Below, piece by piece: positions 39,950 to 50,276 of a DNA stretch of 64,000 nucleotides. Source of the stretch: Grammothele lineata (taxonomy: Eukaryota; Basidiomycota; Agaricomycetes; Polyporales; Polyporaceae); contig NDFF03000047.1 of NCBI GenBank assembly GCA_002150815.3, positions 124,001 through 188,000 of the forward strand. The letters are read 5' to 3'. Below the pieces are notes generated by a model. That model was not told the DNA's origin and searched no databases. It worked only from the letters and a program-made list of their open reading frames with translations. Position 1 is the stretch's first letter. Each line of letters begins with the position of its first letter. The translations under genes and the position numbers were made by a program.

Positions 39950-41237
39950 TCACGCAGCGCTGCCACGCAGCACGGTGATATATTCCCAGAACATGCCCAA
40001 CCAGATGAGCGCCGCAAGGAAGCCGTTTGACTGCGTGTATCAAAATAACCGTATTAGCATGCGATGCGCGAAGATGGTACCAGGTTCCATCTGGCAAGAG
40101 GGGCGATCGCAACGCACCTCGAACTTCAGCATGCTGTCCCGCACGTCCTTGTCGTTCCACGCAAGCAGTTGCCATCCGAGGTGCACTGTCGCACCGCCAC
40201 ACGCGAGGACAAAGTACGCGGGCCCGAGTTGGAGTATAGCCCCGGTAACGGACAATGCAAGAATGAAGGCGGCGGCAAATCCGACCAGGATGGGGCGCAC
40301 ATGCGCGCCGAAGAGCACCGCAGTGGACTTGATGCCCATGCGCGCGTCACAGGCGCGATCTTGACATGCATAGATCGTGTCGTAGAATATCGTCCAGCTG
40401 CGACACGGACGTGATAAAGTGAGTGGGGAGAGTGAATGTTGAACAAGGTAAGAGAATGCTGTACCAGATGCCGCCGAGAGCGAGAAGCCACACTGCGAGC
40501 GGTGCGTATTCGTTGGTCGCCGAGGCCCATCCAACAGCAACGCCCCAGTTAAAACTGAGGCCTGAACGCACCATAGTTAGAAGTTTGATTGCGGCACGAA
40601 ATTGGAAAGTAGCGAACCTAGCCATGCCTGCGGCCAATACGTCCATCGCTTCATCAACGGGTACTGACTTTGGATAGGAAAGATTCCCACGAGAGAAAGG
40701 AGGAGCCTGCGACCTCGACAGATTAGATGGCGTAACAATGCGGGAGATGTGGGACGATGACGTACGTTTTCGAATTGGCGTATGACAAAAGGTAGAGCGC
40801 AGGAAGCGCGAGTGCGGTGCAGAGGACAACGGCTCCCCGCATGGACGCCCGACCTGATGGTAGTGGTCGTGTTTTCGTCCGCTCTGCATGAGGGTCAGTA
40901 ACGAGTTGTACGGAAGAACATTTGTAGAGGCGGCGCACCGACTAGGAGATCGAACTGGACGTCACAAATGTCGTTGAGCACACATTGGGCGCTATGTACA
41001 AGCATTGACCCGAAGAAGAAGAATGTCAGATGAATTGCGAAGGTGTCGAGCGGCATAGAGAGAGAGCGAGCCGCTAATGTGAGTCCCCATGCTGTTCGAC
41101 AGACGCGAGTTAGGGAAAATCGAGGCCATCAAACCAGAGTGTTACTCACCGCATGGCCAGAAGAGCAAGGTATTACCCAAGAAAGGTTTATGAAGTCGAG
41201 TGAGCTCTAGATAGGCTCGCATAGTTTGAGTCTGCAT
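39950..41237 (-). CDS. UbiA-type aromatic prenyltransferase 2, 301 aa
   Basis: Paralogue of UbiA-1 with the same seven-exon plan: 41237-41150, 41091-40939, 40883-40766, 40706-40618, 40561-40465, 40397-40118, 40030-39950. Five junction-to-junction exons (2-5 and nearly 6) match in length. Motif 1 is NDICDVQFD, followed by RTKTRPLPSG. Motif 2 is DTIYACQDRACD, where the DxxxD aspartates remain although the residues between them differ from UbiA-1 (CQDRACD against WHDREAD). The C-terminus is shorter than in UbiA-1 (last exon 81 against 111 nt). The frame is open throughout, so it should be active. The changed motif surroundings suggest a different acceptor or prenyl length. Divergent from 7TM-D. 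Confidence 0.93.
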
Positions 41238-42675
41238 GGTCAACGAAGTTCTTTGAAGAGCTGAGGAAGGTCAAAGCGACATAGAAGCAGCAGATTGGCC
41301 TATAAAGGGCGGAAGCGAAAACAACCTTCCTAACGCCGCAGTCGATCTGTGACAGATATCGAGAGGCAGTGTTAGTAGAGGAGACCTGGAAATTGCCGGG
41401 TGTGGCGCGGCGGGGGCACACCCGCCAACATCCAGTGCCCAAGCACCAGACCCGCTTGTATCCGCGCACAGCTCGGGGTCGGAACTCGGAGAATATGTAG
41501 CATAATGAGCTACGAAACGAGTGAGGGCCCCGCCTGGTGTTAGTCTGAGTCTCTAACTTGAAGCAGTGACCTTGGTTCCGTTGGCATAACTCACCGCTTT
41601 CGTATCACCAGTTCACTCTGAAACGAGCCACATTCGCAATGCTCTTGACGGCGGAACTGCCAGTGTGTGGATGAGGGTGGGTTGGGTTGGCTCCGTGCAT
41701 GTTGATACTGAGCAGTGTCCAACTCGCCCGAATAGCTGAAGCACGCTGGCCTTGTAGATGTCCAAGTAGAACTCAAAGAGACACAAGGAGAGGAGAGGCA
41801 CAATGTTAACGTTGAGACCAGAAAAGAAACAGGACTTGGTAACTTGGGATCCCAAGTTTGTTGCGGGACGACTCGGACGATTCGGAACTTGGTCTCTTCG
41901 CGCGCTTCGGCATATGGATGATCACGTGTAAACTGCTTGAGTCTGTTTGGTTTGTGGCGCACATCCCAAACTGGGCTCGACATTGGCGGTGGCGTTTCTT
42001 CTTGTTCCTCGACGCTGTACTCACGAATCGATCTTTGACCATGCATCTAGGCTTTGTGTGCGACTACCGGCCTGGCACAATGTCAGTAACTAGGCTCAAT
42101 GCCACCATTGCCACAGCTTATTAGTAAGCACCTCGATGTTCTTCGGCGTTCGATCCGGACCAGCTTGTCGCCGGAGGACAATTGATCAGATCCAAAGATG
42201 TCTTCACTTCGAGGTTACGAGGCATTCGGAATACCGCCGTGGTTTTGCCTTGAGGCGTCATGAATCACCTTGCAGGCGCATGATTAAGCTTCACTGCGGG
42301 GGTAAGTGAGTGCTACGTACCCTGTTCATCACGATTTGATAGAGAATTCATAGCGCGCTCCTCATTTGGGTGACTGTGAAGGCTTGTAAACACTGCATGA
42401 ACACCGCATCCTATTACAAATATGTGCCAGAGAAGAGTGTTCATCTATCGTCCTCATGGGCAGGCGTACGGGTCGGTATCATCACAGCAAGAGACTAGGC
42501 CTCCGAGTCGAGCGTTTAGAAGCCTAAGTTCACCCCTGGGCGCAAAAGTACGCGGACCTTAAGAAGGCATGATGCCGTTTCTTGGGGGTTCTGCTCGCCA
42601 ACTTTCCTTCTAACATCTTACTATTCTCTGCTATTGCCAGCGCCGGAGTGCGTCGGGCGAGCCCTGGCACCGTTT
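41238..42675. other. Bidirectional promoter region between UbiA-2 and 7TM-D
   Basis: 1.44 kb between divergent starts. A minus-strand frame of 151 codons (41591-42046) is open but unlike any family I know, and overlapping frames compete with it. No gene is called. Confidence 0.45.
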
Positions 42676-44209
42676 ATGCCCATCATCGACGCAAACGCTC
42701 AGCTTATCGGAATACTTTTGGACTTTGTTATCGCAGGTGCGTACGTTGTTACTCGACTCGCACGTACAGATCGCCGTGCGTACTGTAACAAGTGGGCTAA
42801 TTTGTCTCAATTACAGGTGCCTACTACGTGTACTTCATTCAATGCGTTGTCGTTATTAGACAGAAGCTGCGCTCTGGGATGTCGTGGTGGTTCCCGGCAG
42901 CTGGTCTCTTCATCTTCATCATGACCACTTGTGTACGCATGGAATACTACGAGGCCGCTCTGTAGGGTGGAGATCTGACTTTGCTATCGTACAGGATCTT
43001 GTCGCACAAGTGATCAGATTCTATCAAGCGTTCAGCGTTCCAGAAGGCAAGACGGTTGCGGACCCTGTTACGTATTTCAGGACTATTTCGAGCAAGTCAT
43101 CACTCGCAAAAGACGTTTTCACCGCTATACTCGCTATGTTCTCCGATATAATCATGGTGCGTGGCAGGTAGCTAGCTCTAGCGTATCATGCTGCTCTGTC
43201 TAACATAACGGCACTGAGTTTAGGTATACCGCACTGCGGCGATATGGAGCTTCTCTTGGTGGATTGCTGTAGTTCCAATGGGCCTCCTCGTGTCTAGTTG
43301 GGGTAAGACTTTATGCACGATCTGTGATTGGAGCGATCTTGGCCTCATGACTATCATAGGTATTAGTATATGGGCTCTGTGGACGGAATTCAACACAGGA
43401 GTACTCCCGGAATTCACTGCGCCTGTAGTTTTGAATACCCGGGTCCGTTACTTCTTTATCTTGACCCTTTGTCTCAACTTCGTCTGTGCAGGTAAGTATA
43501 ATGTCCTCTGCTCAAGTACTCCGAACGCTGTTGACGGCGAGTTGCAGTGCTGATCTGCTGGAAAATCTGGAGTGTCACGTCCAAGACAACGAGCTACATT
43601 GTCGGGGGAAATCCTACGAGACGTATCATTCACGTTGTCGTTGAATCGGGTGCGCCGCTTCGACTCATCATTTCGATACTTGCTAACTCCGTGCTACCAT
43701 ACCGCGCAGCTACGATCTATTGTCTTACTTTACTAGCACTCATCGTTTCCAACGCCGTCGGATCTAATGTGTTCTTTATCTTCCTTAACGTGGTATGTAC
43801 ACCTTACGCTCGCCCATATTCTCCAAATTCCTGCTCGATATCGCTCGTACCGGGCTGACACGGTTTCAAACCCCTTCGCGGGTCCTGCCTGCAGATACCC
43901 TCTATCAACGCAATCGTTTTCTCGTTGCTCATAGTGCGTCCGCACGCGCTGCAGCAGGAGTCCCAGATATTCGTCTCCACCTTGAAGTTCTCGCCGCATC
44001 CCACAGCGTCTATGGCACGCGCTTCCAGAATGATCAGCGAGGCCGACTTCAGCACGACTACGAGAGCGCGCCGTTCGGCGACAGAGTTTGGGGTGTCGCA
44101 CGAGAGTGGTGTTGGTCTTGAGAGTGGGACAAGACACAGCGCAGGCATTATACTAAGCAGGCCTCACTTTGCGGAAAATGAAGACTTGTGCAACGAGTCA
44201 CCAGTTTGA
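42676..44209 (+). CDS. 7TM-D: seven-transmembrane protein, 349 aa
   Basis: Same plan: 42676-42736, 42817-42932, 42995-43156, 43224-43302, 43360-43491, 43548-43649, 43710-43792, 43895-44209. The first exon differs from the A/B/C/F group (MPIIDANAQLIGILLDFVIA). The TM1 acidic residue is Asp here rather than Glu. Exon 3 begins DLVAQVIRFYQAF, against DFVxEVIRGYxAF in others. The tail keeps PHFAENEDLC and ends ESPV, but the EVGI-LER patch has decayed to GVGLESG. With 7TM-E it forms a second subgroup. Unknown function. Confidence 0.93.
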
Positions 44210-45217
44210 CTGAGGGACTCTTCTATATTAGCGCATATATGTATAACCCTCAGCGCGAGCATACTTTCCTGTTGGTCGGGGATTATAACCTACGCTACTA
44301 GTCGTCGGCGCAATTGGTCTGTCTATTCAGTCTTAGTGAGCACTAGAATTAATAACTAGAAACTTTCCAGAGCTGACTGTGGTCATCTAGGAGCTGTCCG
44401 CGTCAAGAATGGATTCGCGCGCGAACCTGTCGAATTGCAGGCTGAATGTTCTGTCGGCGGCTACATGTAGATGACTTTTTTGGGCTTGCGGTGTTCAGGA
44501 TCTCCGAGAAGGCGGCCGTATAAGCGCTTCATAAGCCCTTCGCAGACGGTTAATTTACTCTTCTTCTTCAAAGAACATACGCACAAGCTGCTGAATCCTC
44601 CTATGTATACCTGATACGGATCTCCTTCCATTTGGGCCACGGTGCGACTACGGGAACTTGTGACTAGCTTGAAGTTCAAACTCCGCCAGCCTTACGATCT
44701 GCCTTCCGAGGTCTTCACGGGGAGGCCGCCCATTTCAGGAATAAATTTCAACTGGAGGAACGTCTTAAGATTCTTCCCCGACCTCCCCTCTCAAATATCC
44801 AGGGGCGGTTGAGCTGCATGGTCGATTATGTATGAATTACTTATGCGAAACTGACAGTAAGAAATTATGCTATGAGAAGTTCGACTAGCAGTTACCTGAG
44901 TGTGCGCTTGTCCTTGACTCATGTGAGAGCCTACATCACCGCCCGGGTACCGCTCTTCGACACGGAATGCTGCAGTTGAGCGGCTATCTGCCATCTCCCA
45001 ACGGGCAACTTAGGAGAATACGTAGGCCGAGATCTGTGAGAGCCAAGACCACGCCTCATCGCCGCGCGGCCGTTCATCAATCATCTTTAGGTGTGGCAAG
45101 GTACCGCGTTTGACATTCTTAAAGGGAGTACTGTATTCTACCCTTCTGACTATCCGAATTTCCCTGGCAGCTGCTCATCAGTGCGCCCTCTCGCTTCCAT
45201 TGTGTCTGTCCTTCTAT
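44210..45217. other. Intergenic between 7TM-D and 7TM-E
   Basis: 1 kb, same-strand spacer, AT-richer than its surroundings. The short frames at 44461-44994 on the minus strand are unsupported. Confidence 0.5.
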
Positions 45218-46595
45218 ATGAAAGACATCTCGGATCCAAACGCTCAGTTCATCGGCATCCTCCTGGAGTTCTTCTTTACTGGTACGTGCTCTCAATGTAG
45301 GATTGTATCGTACTGATGACCGTTACTCTACTTGGATCTTTCTGACCGTAGGCGTGTACTATGTCTACTTCTTTCGATGGGTTGGCATCATCAGGCAGAA
45401 GCTTCGCGATGGCATGTCGCTGTGGTTCCCCGCAGCTGGGGCCTTTATCTTCATCGTGACTACTTGCGTACGTGCCTATTGGAGAGGTGATGTCCGGGCT
45501 TTATCATTACTGACTCATGACAACTTTTTCGTGTAGGACTTTGTACTGCAAATGGTTAGGGGGTACCAAGACTTTAGCGTTCCGGATGGATCGACAGTGG
45601 CGGACCATAGCATACGCTTCAGGACCATTTCGGGTACAGCGTCGCTTGCCAAGGACACATGTACTGCAATCTTGGCCATGTTTTCTGACATTATCATGGT
45701 GAGCCGAGGAAATTCAGCTTCCGTGGCACTATGTTTTCTCACACGCGTCGCCGCATCGAGGTGTATCGGGTCGTGGCTGTGTGGAGCTTCAACTGGTGGG
45801 TTGCTGTAGTTCCTATGGGCCTCCTAATCTCAAGTTGGGGTATGTGTTAATATTTACGCACTGGAACCTTGCCCTAATGGTTCTGGTAGGTGTCGGTATC
45901 TGGTCCTTATGGACTGAATTTGACACCGGTGTTCTACCGGAAGTCACAGCTACCATCAACATTGGAATCCGAGTCCGTTACTTCTTCATCTTGACACTGT
46001 GCCTCAATTTCCTCTGCGCTGGTGAATTTTAGAGTATTTCCACTGTCGGTACTTCGGACCCAGCTGACGGCAATATATAGTACTTATCTGCTGGAAGATT
46101 TGGACAGTTACTTCCGCGACGACACCATATACCGTCGGCCGGAACCCCATGGGGCGTATCATCCACGCTGTTGTTGAGTCTGGTACGCAATTCATGCTCA
46201 ACGTCATGATTCGTACTAATTCTCATTCATCCTGCCTAGCTGCGCTATATTGCTTCACACTGCTTGCGCTTATTATATCTAGCGTGGTCGGCTCCAACGT
46301 ATTCTTTATCTTCCTCAATATGGTGTGTACCCTTCGTGGCTTCATTAGTCTGCAATGCCTTCACTCAACGCGCTCATACGCTCTCGCGCTTGCTTTGGTC
46401 TCACAGATGCCTCCCGTGAGCGCAATCGTGTTCTCCTTGCTCATCGTACGCTCGTACGCGGTGGAAACAGATTCGCACGTGTTGGTCTCCACTTTGAGGT
46501 TCTCGCAGCAGCATACGACATCTGCTACCCGCCAATCAAGGTCCGGTAGGGGAATTCAGCACAATCACGCGGACACGCTCAGCGCCCGACGCTAG
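45218..46595 (+). CDS. 7TM-E: seven-transmembrane protein with eroded tail, 308 aa
   Basis: Seven-helix core intact with the family plan: 45218-45281, 45352-45467, 45537-45698, 45761-45839, 45890-46021, 46081-46182, 46240-46322, 46407-46595. Exon 8 stops at 189 nt, against 249-333 nt in the others. After about 46540 the tail reads in a new frame and stops at 46593-46595. In the +1 frame, family-like tail sequence continues: TRSAPDASVSFEAGTN lines up with the TRSAPGAGTPFEVGIS of 7TM-C. It runs to about 46710, where a further shift is needed to recover the terminal motif. So the gene lost its conserved tail end. It could still make a membrane core, or be a young pseudogene. Closest to 7TM-D in exon 1 and exon 2. 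Confidence 0.85.
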
Positions 46596-46722
46596 TGTGT
46601 CATTCGAGGCCGGGACCAACCCTCACAGCGCTCTACCTCTAGCTTCGCCGAACTTACATGCACCTTGTGTCAGGGAGGACGCGGACTACTTCCGAAGTGC
46701 CAGTAGATTTCCACCGTTATAG
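46596..46722 (+). pseudogene. Out-of-frame remnant of the 7TM-E tail
   Basis: Tail-like coding sequence persists in the +1 frame downstream of the 7TM-E stop (SVSFEAGTN, then EDADYF). Near 46695-46705 a second frame reads EVPV, close to the SPV ends of the paralogues. At least two length changes therefore separate this remnant from an intact tail. Confidence 0.6.
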
Positions 46723-48362
46723 GCCCCCAGGGGATTTAACAAGCCGGATGCCCAATGCCGTGTCTTTTCCGTCATGCCCCGAGTATGTTGCCACATGCCG
46801 ATTAGAGACTGGGGGATGTGACTACGGATTTTGGATCTAGATGTGGAAGACGTCATCAGTCAGTATGTAAACCAATACCTCTCCGTGTCAAGAATGTTAC
46901 CCGCGAAGCATGTAAGAGATATACGACGACTGCATAAAGGTATTGAGCGGCCCGCGATTTTGAAGCGATTCTGCGGACCCCAGTAGAGTTTCAAACTCCG
47001 CTAAGTATCGCCATTGCCACTTTCGATCTCCGAAATATTGTCTCGATGCCGATGACCCTGTGTCGAGTCACAAAGCCTCGCTCGAGGCTTGCGTGGCGAC
47101 ATTACTCTCTGCCCTACGCTCCCCTTATACCTTGCCCTTCTTTGCCTTCTCGTATTCTCGGATACGTGTAACACCTGCAACCGCATATGTCCGACAACCT
47201 TCGATGTCCTTCAGCCCGAAAGCATCTGTCAAGTCTGTTATCTAGGCCTTGCAGACGTCCGCCTACAATTATTCTGACCGTTGGCCTACTACGGGAGAGC
47301 TTTGCTCGGTGGTGGGAAGAAGGGAATCCTAAACGGTTTAGGAGTTACTGGAGCCGTGTTTTAAGGCGAGTCCTTGTGCCAATTGGTCGTTTTCAAGTTT
47401 CTGTTCTGTCTTGAGATGTTGTCGCGATGACCATATGCATGTAAATCACCGAGGTAATATACTACCTGCATCGACATCCTCGAAACACCTCGTCGTCCCT
47501 CGCTCCGCTTCCTTCGTTATCATCAAGTCTTTGAGGCCTCTCATGTTCGCGGCCCCCGCGGGGATGGATAGATCATAGAACGGACGCCGGTATTGGATGC
47601 TTCGACTCTAAGCAGGGCTTCATCAAGTCCTACAACCCAGCGCGTGCATCAACGAAGTTGGAGCGTCTTCAACGCACAGACATGGGCCACAAATGCTACC
47701 AGTCGGCGACCCATGCGGCATGCCTACCTATGAAGTCTCGCCTGAATCTTCTAGAACCACCAACTTCCGCAAGATTGGTGTCGCGGCAACGCCGCCCGCG
47801 TAACCAGTGGCTGAGAGACACCACCATCGCTGGCTTAGACGTCGTGAGTTCGGCATTATGTCCTCGATCACTCGGGCGGGATGCTCACCCAGCCGAAGTC
47901 CCGTGGGGTGGCTGCCCCTTGCATGGACGGGCTCCATGCCTGTGCCCTACTATCGTGTTAAACCTGCCATAGAAACGTCATGCGGCACGGGTCTACGAAG
48001 AGCTCCGCTTGACCAGAAAGACCTCGTCCGAGTACGTAGTGCTTCTAGCTCGACCAGTCCGAGCAGTGGCCCATCGCGGAAGCCACTGGTGGCGCTCGAG
48101 CACCGCTCACACCAATATCATGATGCGCTCAGCAAGAAGTACTAACGTCTGGTCCACACGAGGCAAGCACACAATCATCCACATTCCCCAGCGTGACGTA
48201 GTGACGGGTTGCTGGCTTCAAGCAGTACAAGGACGCAACGCGCATTGCCCTTCGGGGTGCGCTGAGAGTTCATTTCCCCTTCGACCTCGGTTTCCGGGTT
48301 GCTCACTACTGCACGAGTTGAACGAGGGCCAACGAGGGCTCACTCGACACCTCTAACTTCCT
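46723..48362. other. Intergenic between 7TM-E and 7TM-F
   Basis: 1.6 kb. Frames at 47658-48356 overlap on both strands without domain or splice logic. I looked for further 7TM fragments here and saw none. Confidence 0.45.
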
Positions 48363-49827
48363 ATGACGGACATCGCGGAGGCGAACGCTCAACTTATTGG
48401 GCTCTTTCTGGAATGTTTCTTCACAGGTGCGTGCTTTGTGTGGGGATATATCATTGGCTCAGACTTTGCTGGTCCTTACATAGGCGTGTACTACACATAC
48501 TTCACTCAGTACGTCGCCATACTGAGAAGAAAAGTACATGAAGGGATGTCCTTGTGGCTCCCCGCGGCAGGCATTCTGATTTGGGTTCTCGCCACATGCG
48601 TATGTTAGGAGTACTGCGTCTACCTAGCCTTCTGCTGATTGCTATCGCTCTCTGCAGGATTTCGTGGCGGAGGCGATTAGAGGTTACCAGGCATTCAGCA
48701 TTTCCGGCGACAAATCCCATTCAGACCCTACTACGTATCTCAAGAATATTTCCGGGCCGACTACGCTTGCCAAAGGCGTCTTCACCGCGATGATCGCTAT
48801 GTTTTCCGACGTTATCATGGTGAGTGAGGTTATCGAGCAGCTGTTGCACACGAAATCTCACGACGCCATTCAGGTGTACCGGACAATGGCGGTATGCAAG
48901 TTCGATTGGTGTATCGCAGCGATCCTCGTCAGCCTGCTTTTGTTCAGCTGGGGTACGCTCTTACGTATTTTAAGTACAAGCTCTGTGCTGACAGTGTTGG
49001 TAGGAGTTGGAATCTGGTCTGTTTGGACCGAGTTTCAAACAGGCATCGCGAAGGAGACCAGAGATCTCTTGAAAATTGGACTTCACGTCAGATACTTCTT
49101 TATCTTGACCCTTTGCCTCAACCTCCTCTGCGCGGGTAGGTTTCACCTCATTCCATGATGCTCCTCATCGAATCTGCTAAATATCTGCGGTAGTGATCAT
49201 CTGCTCGAAGGTTTGGAGCATCATCTCTAGTAGCGCAGCGTCCAAAAGTGTCGGATCGAACCACGCCACACGCATTATCTATATCATAGTCGAGTCGGGT
49301 ATGAAGTACTCTCATTCTCCCCTCAGCCCGCACTAACGTATACGCGGTGTTGTTCAGCTGCGCTGTATTGCCTGACTCTCATCGCGCTGATCGTGTCTAA
49401 CGCCACAGGCTCAAACACATTTTACATCTTCCTCAGTGCGGTCAGTATGCTTTGTCCTTCATTCTCCCACCCGTTCCGGTGCACTCCAGATTGTGCTGAA
49501 AACATTCCCTGAATTCCATAGCTGCCCCCAGTGAACGCAATCGTGTTCTCGTTGCTCATCGTGCGTCCGCACGCGACGCGGCATGAATCAAACATGTTCA
49601 ACTCAACGCTCAAGCTTTCATCATTCGTCGCCTCGTCAGCGTCCCGTACTTCTAGTATGGTGGAGGTCGATGTGAACGCGACATCCGGGGCGTGCCGCCC
49701 CCTTGGAAGGGGCGACTCTTCCTTTGATGTTGCGTCCAACCTTGAACGTGCTTTGCGCTCAGCATCGACTTCACGGCGTTTGGGTCTCTTCAGGGACGAG
49801 GACAACGCGAAACGCTCCTCTCTATAG
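48363..49827 (+). CDS. 7TM-F: seven-transmembrane protein, 348 aa
   Basis: Same plan: 48363-48426, 48484-48599, 48658-48819, 48874-48952, 49004-49135, 49194-49298, 49358-49440, 49522-49827. Exon 6 has one extra codon (105 nt). Exon 1 is almost the same as in 7TM-C (MTDIAEANAQLIGLFLECFF). TM2 and TM4 are more divergent: the TM4 aromatic pair WW reads WC. The donors of exons 5 and 7 are GTAGGT and GTCAGT, weaker than in the paralogues. The tail retains FDVASNLER but ends RSSL instead of SPV. Tail-to-tail with 7TM-G, 449 bp apart. Confidence 0.92.
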
Positions 49828-50276
49828 TTGAGCCAAATGCACTCTTTCCTGGCGATGTCAGCCATTGTCTCTGAAGTTCTATCAAATCAACTCAATGTAT
49901 GACATCTTCATATTCAGTTCAGCCCGCCGCCGCATCGGGAGAAATTTAGGTATTGAGATACAAAAGAAGCGTGGAGCGGTCTACTGCTCCAGATACCACA
50001 AAACATCAGTAGCTATACCAATTGTCGAAAATTGGTAGAATAGGACATATTCATTATGAGTACAACCCAAGGCGAAATGAGTGATACTGGTATTTACCAA
50101 AGCGCCCATTTCACCTAATGGAGCATAACATGCACACTGAAAAATTCTATCTTCTGCCATCTAGACTGAGTGGTGGATATAGAGTGCAGTCAGTGAAAAT
50201 CCCGCTCAGTAAATTGAACGAAATTCCTCACCGTGAGCAAACCGACCCTATCCGTGGCTGGCAAGGTACTTTCGGC
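49828..50276. other. Convergent 3' flanks of 7TM-F and 7TM-G
   Basis: 449 bp, AT-rich, no gene. Probably holds both polyadenylation regions. Confidence 0.5.
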
